Notes: generated from the letters alone by a model not told the origin. A DNA stretch of 64,000 nucleotides from Neoroseomonas oryzicola (GCF_012163135.1 NZ_JAAVUP010000001.1:992001-1056000), one strand, 5' to 3'. Numbered from the stretch's first letter, positions 16,963 through 25,632 are shown. Numbers and translations: made by a program.

Positions 16963-17738
16963 TCGTGTCGCCGGAGAGCCTGCGCGCGGCGGGATTCAAC
17001 GGCGTGCGGATCGTCGGCGACGTCCATGGCGACGTGCGCGGCTTCTCGGCCGCCGTGGCCGGCGCGGAGGCGACGGGGCTCTTCCTCATCCAACTCGGCG
17101 ACCTCACGGACCACGGCACCGACGGGCCGGCCGTGCTGCGGCTGATGTTCGACCTGGTCGAGGCCGGGCGGGGCCTCTTCCTCCTCGGCAACCACGACCA
17201 CAAGCTGCGCCGGGCGTTGTCGGGCGAGAAGGTGCGCGTGGAGGCGGCCGGGCTCGGCCGCACGCTGGACCAGATCGCCGCCGCCCCGGACGCCGAGGCG
17301 CTGCGCGAGCGCGCCCTGCACCACATCGGCGAGGCGCCGGCCTGGCTGTCGCTCGGGCGGCTCTTCTGCGTCCATGCCGCCTTCCACGATGCGATGCTGC
17401 TGCACGCCTCCCCGCCCGATGCCGGGACGCGCAAGGCGGAAGGCCTGGTCGGCCGCGCCATCTTCGGGCAGGTGACCGGCGCGCGCGGCGCCGACGGCTT
17501 CCCCATCCGCCTGACCGGCTGGATCGACCGGATCCCGTCGGGCCTGACCGTGCTGGTCGGGCACGACAACCGGTCCCGCGACGGGCGGCCGCTGGTGATC
17601 AATGGCGCCCGTGGCGGGCGCGCCATCTTCCTCGACACCGGCGCCGGCAAGGGCGGCGCGCTCGCCTGGCGGGATTTTCGCCTGGAGGAGGTCTTCGTTG
17701 ATGCACCGCAAGGACACGCCGTCGCGATGACGGATTGA
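16959..17738 (+). CDS. PPP-type metallophosphoesterase
   Basis: A 259-residue calcineurin-like phosphoesterase with the metal motifs in order: GDVHGD (residues ~21-26), GDLTDHG (~48), GNHD (~77), a CVHAA histidine (~136) and GHDN (~192). These match the PPP/ApaH/PrpE layout, so it may dephosphorylate proteins or cleave dinucleoside polyphosphates. It is translationally coupled to the photolyase by an ATGA overlap. No signal peptide is visible. Confidence 0.84.
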   Translation: MIVSPESLRAAGFNGVRIVGDVHGDVRGFSAAVAGAEATGLFLIQLGDLTDHGTDGPAVLRLMFDLVEAGRGLFLLGNHDHKLRRALSGEKVRVEAAGLGRTLDQIAAAPDAEALRERALHHIGEAPAWLSLGRLFCVHAAFHDAMLLHASPPDAGTRKAEGLVGRAIFGQVTGARGADGFPIRLTGWIDRIPSGLTVLVGHDNRSRDGRPLVINGARGGRAIFLDTGAGKGGALAWRDFRLEEVFVDAPQGHAVAMTD

Positions 17739-17779
17739 TGACGCAGCCGCCCGATCCCGGGCGCCGCTGCGGAGGTTGC

Positions 17780-18745
17780 ATGGACCAGGACACCCCCCCG
17801 AACGGCGCGGCCGAGGGCGCGCGCTCCATCACCGACGCCGCCGCCGCGCTCGCGACGCCGCAAAAGCGATCGCACCGCCCGGCGCGTGACGCCGAGGCGA
17901 TCCGCCGCGCTTTCGAGACCGGCGCCTATCCCTACGCCACGCGGCTGACCGAGAAGGAATACGTCGCGCGCATCATGCCGCTGCAGGTCGAGCTGCTGAA
18001 GGCGCAGAACTGGATCAAGACCGCGAACGAACGCATCACCGTGCTGTTCGAAGGCCGCGACGCCGCCGGCAAGGGCGGCACCATCAAGCGCTTCATGGAA
18101 CACCTGAACCCGCGCGGCGCGCGCATCGTGGCGCTCGAGAAGCCATCCGACCAGGAACGGTCGCAATGGTATTTCCAGCGCTACGTGAAGCACCTGCCCT
18201 CGGGCGGCGAGATCGTGTTCTTCGACCGGTCCTGGTACAACCGCGCCGGCGTCGAGCGCGTGATGGGCTTCTGCTCCGCCTCGGACTACCTCGAATTCAT
18301 GCGCCAGGCGCCGGACCTCGAGCGGATGCTGGTCCGCTCCGGCCTGCGCCTGTTCAAGTACTGGTTCAGCGTGACGCGCGACGAGCAACTGCGCCGCTTC
18401 AAGGCGCGAGAGACCGATCCGCTGAAGCAGTGGAAGCTCTCGCCGATCGACAAGGCGAGCCTCGACAAGTGGGACGACTACACCGAGGCGAAGGAGGCGA
18501 TGTTCTTCTACACGGACACCGCCGACGCGCCCTGGACGATCGTGAAGTCCGACGACAAGCGCCGCGCGCGGATCGAGGCGATGCGTCACTTCCTGTTCAA
18601 CCTGCCCTACGACGGCAAGGACGAAAGCGTGGTGCACGAACCGGACCCGCTGATCGTCGGATCGACGGCGCATGTCATCGGGTCGAACACGCATATCCTG
18701 GGCAAGACGCTGCATCCGGAACAGCGGCGGCGCGTGGCCAGGTGA
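17780..18745 (+). CDS. ppk2: Polyphosphate kinase 2 family protein
   Basis: A 321-residue nucleotide kinase of the PPK2 family: Walker A GRDAAGKGG, lid motif region PSDQERSQWYFQRYVKHLP, Walker B FFDRSWYNRAGVERVMGFC, and YWFSVTRDEQLRRF. PPK2 enzymes use polyphosphate to phosphorylate ADP/GDP (class I) or AMP; the compact size with one kinase domain suggests class I. The ATG at 17780 follows a GGAGG ribosome site by four bases. An earlier in-frame ATG at 17738 overlaps the preceding stop but has no ribosome site. Confidence 0.9.
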   Translation: MDQDTPPNGAAEGARSITDAAAALATPQKRSHRPARDAEAIRRAFETGAYPYATRLTEKEYVARIMPLQVELLKAQNWIKTANERITVLFEGRDAAGKGGTIKRFMEHLNPRGARIVALEKPSDQERSQWYFQRYVKHLPSGGEIVFFDRSWYNRAGVERVMGFCSASDYLEFMRQAPDLERMLVRSGLRLFKYWFSVTRDEQLRRFKARETDPLKQWKLSPIDKASLDKWDDYTEAKEAMFFYTDTADAPWTIVKSDDKRRARIEAMRHFLFNLPYDGKDESVVHEPDPLIVGSTAHVIGSNTHILGKTLHPEQRRRVAR

Positions 18746-18754
18746 CGGTGTGAC

Positions 18755-18859
18755 GGGGAGGGCCCTGCCCTCCCCGAAATCCCCGATGAATCTTTCGGTT
18801 TCCAAAGGCCCTTCGGCCTTTGGTGGGGTGAGGTCCGGAGAGGGGCAAGGCCCCTCTCC
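18755..18859. repeat. Modular intergenic hairpin element, copy B
   Basis: Three hairpins: GGGGAGGGC/GCCCTCCCC (18755-18775), CCAAAGGCC-CTTC-GGCCTTTGG (18802-18823) and GAGAGGGGC/GCCCCTCTC (18838-18858). The element lies between the converging ppk2 and creatininase genes, so each outer stem closes one transcript. Confidence 0.7.
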
Positions 18860-18870
18860 GGGTCCGCCCG

Positions 18871-19641
18871 TCACCCCCAGAGCCGCGCGTTGCCGAGTTC
18901 GTCGGCAATGCGTTCGGCCGCCGCGTCGAGCAGCGCCTGGCCTTTCGCCGCCGTCGCCGCGCGTGCGTCGCCGATCACGCCCGATGGCGTGATCTCCTTG
19001 AACGATCGCCGGCGGATCATCGCCGCGGGCTGGCCCTCGGGGCGCGTCGAGTGCGGCCCGTGCGCGTCGACCAAGCGGTCGGTGCGCACCGCCTCGGGCA
19101 GCAGGGCCATGACCATGGATGTCTCGGCCTCGCAGGCGTGCAGCACGTTGGACTGGCGCTCGAGGATCGGCGCGAAGGCGTCGCCCGCCAGGTGCCAGTA
19201 GGTGCCGGCGGCGACCTTCAGGCCGAACTCGGTCTGGCATTCGCCGCCGGCGACGGCGACGGCCTCGGCATTGCCGCCATGGCCGTTGAGCAGCATCACG
19301 CGCTTGAAGCCCGCGCGCGCGGCGGACCGCACCACGCCCTTCAGCACGGCGGCGAAGGTGTCGTAGTCGAGCGTGACGGTGCCGCCGAAGGGCACGTGAT
19401 GCTCGGCGAGGCCGGTCCAGACGCAGGGCATCACCACGGCGGGCCTGCCGGCCGCGACCATGCGGCGGGCGACGCGCTGCGCGACGCCGCTGGCGCAGAT
19501 GATGTCGACGCCGGTCGCAAGGTGCGGCCCATGCTGCTCGAGCGAGGCGACCGGGACGATGACGAGCGCATCCGCCGCCGCGCGGGCGTTGAGCTCCGCG
19601 AAGGTGAGCCTCATCCATTCGATCTCGGTGTCCTGCGCCAT
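18871..19641 (-). CDS. Creatininase family amidohydrolase
   Basis: A 256-residue creatininase/FAPy-deformylase-type enzyme. Metal-binding residues are visible in VASLEQHGPHLATGVD (Glu, His, Asp) and NGHGGNAEA, with the C-terminal glutamate in HACEAETS. Family members hydrolyse creatinine, formamidopyrimidines or mycofactocin-type peptides; the substrate is not predictable here. A GGAGGA site precedes the ATG. It starts 47 bases after the FeS-photolyase stop and could be the last gene of that operon. Confidence 0.87.
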   Translation of the reverse strand: MAQDTEIEWMRLTFAELNARAAADALVIVPVASLEQHGPHLATGVDIICASGVAQRVARRMVAAGRPAVVMPCVWTGLAEHHVPFGGTVTLDYDTFAAVLKGVVRSAARAGFKRVMLLNGHGGNAEAVAVAGGECQTEFGLKVAAGTYWHLAGDAFAPILERQSNVLHACEAETSMVMALLPEAVRTDRLVDAHGPHSTRPEGQPAAMIRRRSFKEITPSGVIGDARAATAAKGQALLDAAAERIADELGNARLWG

Positions 19642-19688
19642 GGCGTCCTCCGTCGTGCTGAGCCGGGCGGAGGATGGAACGCGCGCGG

Positions 19689-21221
19689 TCAGGCGTCGAG
19701 GGTGGCGAGGAACCGCGCCGCCTCGGCCCGCATCGCCGCGACCTTGCGCGGGTCCATCTTCGCCAGCGTCCGCAGCGGCATGGCCATCCGCGGGTTCGTG
19801 GCGAAGCGGTCCGCATGGCGGGCGATGAAGTCCCAGTAGAGCGCGTTGAACGGACAGGCGCGCGGGCCGGTCGACTGCTTCGGGTCGTGCGCGCAGCCGC
19901 CGCAATAATCCGACATCCGGTTGATGTAGGCGCCCGAGGCCGCATAGGGCTTCGACGCCATCACCCCGCCATCGGCATGGATCGCCATGCCGTGCGTATT
20001 GGGCAGTTCCACCCATTCGAAGGCGTCGGCGTAGACCGCGAGATACCAGGCGTTGATCTCGGCCGGATCGATGCCGGCGAGCAGCGCGAAATTGCCGGTC
20101 ACCATCAGGCGCTGGATGTGGTGCGCGTAGGCCAGGTCGCGCGTCTGCGCCACGGCCTGTTCGATGCAGCGCATCGTCGTCGGCGCGCCCCAGTAGAAGC
20201 CGGGAAGCCGGCGGTCGGCACCGAGCGCGTTCTCCCGCGCATAGCCCGGCATCAAGTGCCAGTAGATGCCGCGGACATATTCCCGCCAGCCGAGGATCTG
20301 GCGGATGAAGCCCTCGGCGGCATTGAGCGGCGCGTGCCCGTCGCGCCAGGCCTGTTCCGCCGCGCGGCAGGCCTCCATCGGATCGAGCAGCCCGATGTTG
20401 AGGCTGGTCGAGACGAGCGAATGGAACAGCGTCGGCTGCCCCGCGGCCATCGCGTCCTGGTAGTCGCCGAACAGGGGCAGCCGGTCGCGGATGAAGGCGG
20501 CCAGCGCGGCGCGCGCATCCTTCGCCGTCACTGGCCAGGCGAAGCCCTCGACGGCGCCGAAATGCGCGCTGAAGCGCGCGGCCACCAGGTCCATCACCTC
20601 CCGCGTGATGGCGTCCGGCGCGAAGCGCGGCGCTTCGGGCGGCGTCAGGCCCTTGGGCAGGGCGGCGCGGTTCTCGGCATCGAAGTTCCACTTCCCGCCG
20701 GCGGGCTCGTCGCCGTCCATCAGCAGGCCGGTCTCGCGCCGCATCTCCCGGTAGAAGAATTCCATCCGGTAGGATTTCCGCCCTGCCGCCCAGGCGCGGA
20801 AGCGCGGCAGGGTGCAGAGGAAGCGCGCATCCTCGCGGATCTCGACCGGAACGCCCGCGGCATCCTCCCAGCCCAGCATGTCCTGCAGCACGCGCCATTC
20901 GCCGGGATGCGTCGCGACGATGCGCGCGGGCCGGTGGCGCGCGACGGCGCGCAGGACCTCCCCGCGGAAGGAGTGCGTGTTCGCCGGATCGTCGAGCCGC
21001 ACCAGGTCCACCCGCACGCCACGCGCCGCGAGCGCGCGCGCGAAGTGCCGCATGGCCGACAGCACGAGGACGATCTTCTGCGGATGGTGCGGGACATAGG
21101 TACATTCGGCCTGCACCTCCATCATCAACACCACGTCGCGCGCCGGATCGAGGCCATCCAGCGACGCGACGTCGCGAGCGCACTGGTCGCCCAGCACCAC
21201 GCGCAGCGTGCCGCCGCTCAT
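19689..21221 (-). CDS. phrB: FeS-cluster (6-4) photolyase / bacterial cryptochrome (PhrB/CryB type)
   Basis: A 510-residue prokaryotic cryptochrome/photolyase-related protein opening LRVVLGDQ. Four cysteines, Cys352, Cys440, Cys443 and Cys456, have exactly the spacing of the [4Fe-4S] ligands of Agrobacterium PhrB (350/438/441/454). The C-terminal FAD domain includes FLRQILGWREYVRG-like and MVTGNFALLAGIDPAEINAW segments. PhrB repairs (6-4) photoproducts; CryB also regulates photosynthesis genes. The start overlaps the upstream stop (ATGA). It is a different lineage from the photolyase at 15532. Confidence 0.92.
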   Translation of the reverse strand: MSGGTLRVVLGDQCARDVASLDGLDPARDVVLMMEVQAECTYVPHHPQKIVLVLSAMRHFARALAARGVRVDLVRLDDPANTHSFRGEVLRAVARHRPARIVATHPGEWRVLQDMLGWEDAAGVPVEIREDARFLCTLPRFRAWAAGRKSYRMEFFYREMRRETGLLMDGDEPAGGKWNFDAENRAALPKGLTPPEAPRFAPDAITREVMDLVAARFSAHFGAVEGFAWPVTAKDARAALAAFIRDRLPLFGDYQDAMAAGQPTLFHSLVSTSLNIGLLDPMEACRAAEQAWRDGHAPLNAAEGFIRQILGWREYVRGIYWHLMPGYARENALGADRRLPGFYWGAPTTMRCIEQAVAQTRDLAYAHHIQRLMVTGNFALLAGIDPAEINAWYLAVYADAFEWVELPNTHGMAIHADGGVMASKPYAASGAYINRMSDYCGGCAHDPKQSTGPRACPFNALYWDFIARHADRFATNPRMAMPLRTLAKMDPRKVAAMRAEAARFLATLDA

Positions 21222-21823
21222 GCCGGGGCGTAGAGGATGTCGGTGCCGTCATCCCCGCGCGCGGAGAACCCCACCCAGCGCCCGGCGGCATCGAAGGCGA
21301 CGGATGCCGTCACCTCCCCGCTGCACTGGAATTCGGGACCGCCGGCGGCCCCGCGCCGTGTCTCCCAGGCCAGGTCCAGCGCGCGGCCGGTGGTGGTGCC
21401 GAACAGCGGCACGCGCCCGCCCAGCCGCCGCATCTCCCACCAGGACAGCGGCGCGGCGTCCTCGGGCAGGCGCTGCGGCCCCTCGGTGCCGTCGAGCAGC
21501 ACGGCGCCGGCCACCCGCTCCCCGCGCACCTCGACGATGCGGCCATTTCGGTTCAGGCGGGAGGTCACGCGACGGAAGCGGCCGCCTTCGGTCACCTCCT
21601 CGTAGCGATGCTCGTAGCGGTAGACGACGATGCCGAAGACTCGCGGCGCGATCACCAGGTCCGAGGTCGCGACGCGTTCCGCCCCGCGCGTCGCGAAGCG
21701 CACCGTGTGCGTGCCCACGGCCTCGCCCTTGCGCAGGATGCGGAAGGCGATGTCGCCCTCAGCCGCGCGCGCCGGCCAGGCGAGCAGCGCCGCGGGCAAG
21801 GCGATCGCGTCGCGCCGCTGCAT
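21218..21823 (-). CDS. DUF6134 family protein, exported
   Basis: A 201-residue protein with a Tat/Sec-like leader (MQRRDAIALPAALLAWPARAAEG). The mature beta-rich part contains ILRKGEAVGTHTVRF, YRYEHRYEEV and GRFRRVTSRLNRNGRIVEV, a pattern shared with DUF6134 and related DUF3108 periplasmic proteins. Function unknown. Its start shares a TGATG junction with the preceding SDR and its stop overlaps the photolyase start, so it is tightly coupled in a three-gene unit; a role in photo-oxidative envelope stress is inference. Confidence 0.72.
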   Translation of the reverse strand: MQRRDAIALPAALLAWPARAAEGDIAFRILRKGEAVGTHTVRFATRGAERVATSDLVIAPRVFGIVVYRYEHRYEEVTEGGRFRRVTSRLNRNGRIVEVRGERVAGAVLLDGTEGPQRLPEDAAPLSWWEMRRLGGRVPLFGTTTGRALDLAWETRRGAAGGPEFQCSGEVTASVAFDAAGRWVGFSARGDDGTDILYAPA

Positions 21824-22548
21824 CAGCCGCGGCTCCGCACGGTCGACCGGCCGCCATCCACGGCGAAGACCTGCCCGGTGATCCAGCCCGCGGCGGGGGA
21901 GAGCAGGAAATCGGCGAGGGCCGCCGAATCCTCGCCCTCGCCCAGGCGCGGGATGGGGTGCTGCTTCGCGATCGCCTCGGCCATCTGCACGTTCCCGATC
22001 AGCGGCGCCGCCATGGCGCTGCGCGTCAGCGAGGGCGCGATGCAGTTCACCCGCACCGCCGGCGCCAGCTCGGCGGCGAGCGCCACCGTCAGCCCCTCGA
22101 CCGCCCCCTTGGCGGCGGCGATGGCGGCATGGTTGGGGAAGCCGGCCCGCGCGGCAACCGTCGAGAACAGCACCACCGATCCCTGCGCCGCGACGAGCGC
22201 ATCCTGCGCCGCCTGCACAGCCAGCGCCGCCCCCAGCGCGTTCAGCCGGAAGGCGTCGAGGAAATCGCCCTCCTGCGTCCGCTTCAGCGGCTTCAGCGCG
22301 ATCGATCCCGCGCAATAGGCCAGGCCCGAAACGGATGGCCCCGCCGCCGCGACCGCTGCGCGCAGCGCCGCCGGGTCGGTCGCATCCGCCGTCACGGCAA
22401 GGCTGCCCGGAAGCTCCGCCGCCAGCGCCGCGAGCCGCCCCGCGTCACGGGCGACCAGCACCACCCGGTCCCCCTGCGCCGCGCGCCGCCGCGACAACGC
22501 CGCGCCCACCGCCCCCGTCGCGCCCACCACGATGACCGTTCCCGACAT
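21823..22548 (-). CDS. Atypical SDR-fold protein lacking the catalytic tyrosine
   Basis: A 241-residue SDR with a recognisable nucleotide-binding start (VGATGAVG) and the SDR-like end GWITGQVFAVDGG. The YxxxK motif reads IAAAK: Ile143 replaces tyrosine while Lys147 remains, and the residue aligned with the catalytic serine is Thr130. Classical SDR chemistry is therefore doubtful; a sensor, a scaffold or a different mechanism are possible. It is the first gene of the operon with DUF6134 and the FeS photolyase. A GAGGG site lies ahead of the ATG. Confidence 0.8.
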   Translation of the reverse strand: MSGTVIVVGATGAVGAALSRRRAAQGDRVVLVARDAGRLAALAAELPGSLAVTADATDPAALRAAVAAAGPSVSGLAYCAGSIALKPLKRTQEGDFLDAFRLNALGAALAVQAAQDALVAAQGSVVLFSTVAARAGFPNHAAIAAAKGAVEGLTVALAAELAPAVRVNCIAPSLTRSAMAAPLIGNVQMAEAIAKQHPIPRLGEGEDSAALADFLLSPAAGWITGQVFAVDGGRSTVRSRG

Positions 22549-22661
22549 GCAACCCTCGACCGTTGTCTCGCCCGCGCGAGATGGGGCCGGCGCGCCGAAG
22601 CGGGAGGGGCCCCGCAGCGCCCGCGACAGGACGCGCGCGCCGTGGCAGGATGCGCGGCGAC

Positions 22662-23195
22662 ATGCGTCAGCTCCTTCTTCTCCGGCACGCGAAATCCTCC
22701 TGGGACGACCCGTCCCTTCCCGACCATGCCCGCCCGCTGAACGCCCGCGGGCGCCGCGCCGCGCAGGCCATGGCCGGCGCCATGCGCGACCTCGGCCTGT
22801 CGCCGGACGTGGTGCTGGTCTCCTCGGCGCGGCGCACGCTGCAGACGCTCGAGGCGATCTCGCCCTTCCCCGACAGCCCGCTCGTCGAGCCGATGGACGA
22901 CATCTACCTGGCCCCCTGGCCAAGGCTGCTCGACATCCTCCGCCAGGCGCCCGAGACGGCGCGCAGCATCATGCTCATCGGCCACAACCCCGGCCTGCAG
23001 GACTTGGCGCTCGCGCTGGTCGGCGCGGCGGGCATGGCGACCGGCACGGCCTCCGCCAGGCGCATGGCCGAAGGTTTCCCGACCTGCTCGCTGGCCGAGT
23101 TCTCCATCGCCACGCCCTGGCACGACCTTGGCGAGGGTGGCGGCCGGCTGGTCCGGTTCCTGGTTCCGGCCGACCTGCCGGAGATGGCGCTGTGA
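22662..23195 (+). CDS. sixA: SixA-type histidine phosphatase
   Basis: A 177-residue histidine phosphatase with the RHG-type motif LLLRHAKSSW (residues ~4-13), the second arginine in SSARRTLQT and the C-terminal histidine in LIGHNPGL. SixA proteins dephosphorylate phosphohistidine on Hpt or PtsP-type proteins. An alternative ATG at 22650 adds four residues. The stop overlaps the GTG of the CHAD-domain gene, a pairing found widely and thought to connect polyphosphate or phosphate metabolism. Confidence 0.85.
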   Translation: MRQLLLLRHAKSSWDDPSLPDHARPLNARGRRAAQAMAGAMRDLGLSPDVVLVSSARRTLQTLEAISPFPDSPLVEPMDDIYLAPWPRLLDILRQAPETARSIMLIGHNPGLQDLALALVGAAGMATGTASARRMAEGFPTCSLAEFSIATPWHDLGEGGGRLVRFLVPADLPEMAL

Positions 23196-24775
23196 TCTCC
23201 GCCACCTCCGCCGGTCGGGCGATGCGCCAGCCGGAGGGCGAGGCCGAGCCCGCCGCCGAGCCGCCGTCCTCCGACCCGGACGACCGATCGCCCGGGGCGC
23301 TCACCCTCGACTTCACCCTGCCCGTCGAGGCCGCCGAGCGCCTGGCCCGCCTGCCCTTCCTGCAAGCCTGCCGGACCGACCGTGCCCGTCCCGCCGCGGC
23401 CGAGATCGTCTGGCTCGACACCGCCGACGGGGCGCTCGCCGCCGCCGGGCTGGCGGTCGCCGCCCCGAAGCGCGGCCCGCGCCAGCTTGTCCGCACCCTG
23501 CCCGGGGCCACCGCGCCCTGGCATCCGGGCATGCCGCCCGAGGCGGTGCGACGGCTCGGCGCCGAGGAGATTCCCGGCGAGGCCGGCGAGGGTCCGCTCG
23601 TCGCGGTCGCCGCCTTCACGGGGCGGCGCCTCGCCTTCCGCCTCGCGCTGCCGGACGGCGCCGTCGGGGGCGTGCTGCTCACAGGGCGCCTGCGCAGCGT
23701 GGCCGCCGAGAAACCCGTCGCGCGGCTGTCCCTGACCGGCGCGCATCCCGCCCTGCTCGCCGCCGCGCAGGGCATCGCGGCGGCCGTCCCGCTGCTGCCG
23801 CCGCTCGCCTGCCTCGCCGAGGAAGGCCGCGCGCTCGCCACCGGGACGGAGCCGCGCCCACACCGCCTCGGCCCGCCCGATACCTCCGAGGCCGGCAGCG
23901 TCGAGGACGCCTTCCTGCGCGCCACCGGGCATCTTCTCGAGGTGATCCGCCAGCAATCGGCGCGCATCCGCCACGGCGGCGGGCCCGAGGGCGTGCACCA
24001 GACGCGCGTCGCGCTGCGGCGCCTGCGCTCGGTCCTGCGGGTGTTCCGCGCCGCGACCGACGGCGCGCCGCTGCGCGCCCTCGACACCCGCTTCCGCGAA
24101 GTGCTCTCGGTCCTCGGCCCGGCGCGGGACTGGGACGTCTTCCTCGGCGGGATCGGGCGCCAGGTGAGCGAGGCCTTCCCCGACGAGAAGCGCATCGCCT
24201 CCCTGCTCCGCGGCGCCGAGGGCCGCCGCCACGCGGCCTATGAGGCGGTGCTCGCCATGCTCGGCGCGCCCGCCTGGCGGATGCTGCTGATCGACGCGAC
24301 CGGCACCTTCCTCGCCCGCCCCTGGCGCGACGGCGCGACCGTCGAGGCGCTCGCCGCGCTCGACGCCCCGGTCGAGGCGTTCGGCCGCAGCATCCTCGAG
24401 CGCCGCTGGAGCCGGCTGCGCCGCGCCGGGGAGGATTTCGAGGAGCTCTCGGCCGAGGCGCTGCACGAGCTGCGCCTGGACGGCAAGCGGCTGCGCTACG
24501 CGGCGGAGGTCTTCGCGCCGCTCTTCGGCGCCAAGGCGGGACGGCGCTTCCTCCGCCGCGTCGCGGCGCTGCAGGAAGGGCTCGGCATCGCCAACGATGC
24601 CGCGGTCGCGCGCGGCCTGGCGCACAGCCTCGTCGTGCCTGGCCAGGCGGGGCGCCTCTGGGCGGTCGGCGTCATCGAGGGATGGTGCGAGGCGCGCGTC
24701 GCCGGTCACCGCGGCGATGCCTTCGCCGCCTGGGAACGGCTGAGCGGCAAGGATCGTTTCTGGACAGGCAACTAG
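23192..24775 (+). CDS. CHAD domain protein with degenerate CYTH-like N-terminus
   Basis: A 527-residue protein. The C-terminal 290 residues are a CHAD domain: conserved histidines and basic residues in EGVHQTRVALRRLRSVLRVF, LGPARDWDVF and LHELRLDGKRLRYAAEVF, which bind polyphosphate. The N-terminal 220 residues look like a CYTH triphosphate-tunnel domain by position, but the ExExK entry motif is missing (it reads LTLDFTLPVE), so catalysis is unlikely. GTG start at 23192 overlaps the sixA stop and has a GGAG site. Confidence 0.8.
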   Translation: MISATSAGRAMRQPEGEAEPAAEPPSSDPDDRSPGALTLDFTLPVEAAERLARLPFLQACRTDRARPAAAEIVWLDTADGALAAAGLAVAAPKRGPRQLVRTLPGATAPWHPGMPPEAVRRLGAEEIPGEAGEGPLVAVAAFTGRRLAFRLALPDGAVGGVLLTGRLRSVAAEKPVARLSLTGAHPALLAAAQGIAAAVPLLPPLACLAEEGRALATGTEPRPHRLGPPDTSEAGSVEDAFLRATGHLLEVIRQQSARIRHGGGPEGVHQTRVALRRLRSVLRVFRAATDGAPLRALDTRFREVLSVLGPARDWDVFLGGIGRQVSEAFPDEKRIASLLRGAEGRRHAAYEAVLAMLGAPAWRMLLIDATGTFLARPWRDGATVEALAALDAPVEAFGRSILERRWSRLRRAGEDFEELSAEALHELRLDGKRLRYAAEVFAPLFGAKAGRRFLRRVAALQEGLGIANDAAVARGLAHSLVVPGQAGRLWAVGVIEGWCEARVAGHRGDAFAAWERLSGKDRFWTGN

Positions 24776-24847
24776 CGACGCTTCCTCTCATCGCCTTGCG
24801 GATCACGATCAAAATTTGTCGGAACACTCTGCAACGGCGGGTTGCAG

Positions 24848-25435
24848 ATGGCGTTTCATCGCGATAGCCATCGGGCCGTGCTTGAACGACGGCGCATCTT
24901 CAAAGGCCGCAGGAACCGTCCGCGCGTGCGCGGCGCGGCGCTCCTGCTTTCCGCCGCGATTGCCCTTCCGGTGATCGCGGCGGTCGCCGTGCCGTCCAAT
25001 CTCTTCGGCTCCGCACCGACCAGCCGGGAATGGCGCGCCGAGGCGCATGCGATCCGCATCGTGGACGGCGAGACGATCGGGCTCGGCGACAAGATCGTGC
25101 GCCTTGCCGGCGTCGCCGCGCCGACGCGCGGCGAGGATTGCCGCGGCCGCGCCGGCGAGGTCTTCGACTGCGGCGCCGCTTCCGCCGCCGCGCTGATGCG
25201 CCTCGTCTCCGGCCGCCCCGTGACCTGCCGCATCGTGGGCCAGGACGGCTTCGGCCGTGGCCTCGGCCAATGCGACGCCGCGGGGGCGGATCTCAACCGC
25301 TCGCTCGTGCGCGGCGGCTTCGCCATCGCGAGCAACGGCGCGCTGCGCAGCGACGAAAGCCTCGCCCGCGATGCCGCGCAGGGGCTGTGGGCGAACGGCG
25401 CCGGCGCGCCGTCCACCTGGCGGCTGCGCGACTAG
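24848..25435 (+). CDS. Staphylococcal-nuclease-fold protein with altered active site
   Basis: A 195-residue protein with a basic N-terminus, one membrane-spanning segment (about residues 30-50) and an SNase-like OB fold: IRIVDGETIGLGDKIVRLAGVAAPTR, GFGRGLGQC and LVRGGFA. In active nucleases the phrase after VRL is G-I-D-A-P-E; here it is G-V-A-A-P-T, so the metal-binding Asp and general-base Glu are absent, while both arginines are kept. It is probably anchored and faces the periplasm. It may bind rather than cut nucleic acid. Confidence 0.75.
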   Translation: MAFHRDSHRAVLERRRIFKGRRNRPRVRGAALLLSAAIALPVIAAVAVPSNLFGSAPTSREWRAEAHAIRIVDGETIGLGDKIVRLAGVAAPTRGEDCRGRAGEVFDCGAASAAALMRLVSGRPVTCRIVGQDGFGRGLGQCDAAGADLNRSLVRGGFAIASNGALRSDESLARDAAQGLWANGAGAPSTWRLRD

Positions 25436-25438
25436 ACC

Positions 25439-25481
25439 AGATCCCGATCAGGTGGCCTCACCTGATCCGGTGAAGATGCTC
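25439..25481 (+). repeat. Dispersed 43-base element, copy 1
   Basis: The sequence runs from AGATCCCGATCAGGTGG through CCTGATC to GGTGAAGATGCTC and contains an internal stem (GATCAGG/CCTGATC). The reverse complement of 35571-35613 matches it at all but six bases, five of them in the loop. Confidence 0.7.
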
Positions 25482-25563
25482 GCGAAGACAGAAGGCTCGA
25501 GGTGATGCCGTGAGCCATGGCGAACGGAGACGGCACAGGGCCGTTCCCGTCGACCGCGCGCGC

Positions 25564-25632
25564 GGCAACGTCTCCGGTCGATTGCTGGTGCGCGCATCTT
25601 CACCCCATCCATGATCCCTCCCTGTCAGGATC
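25564..25632 (-). repeat. Dispersed element, copy 2 (longer, degenerate end)
   Basis: GGCAACGTCTCCGG at 25564 is followed 30 bases on by GCATCTTCACC and then by a decayed stem ending GGATCTG. The same two blocks with the same 30-base spacing occur at 35543-35613. This copy is opposite in orientation to the one at 25439. Confidence 0.6.

Noticed and set aside
16940..19945. A 1001-codon open frame on the minus strand
   Set aside because: It crosses the phosphoesterase, PPK2, a hairpin element and part of the creatininase in the wrong frame; the translation is low-complexity.
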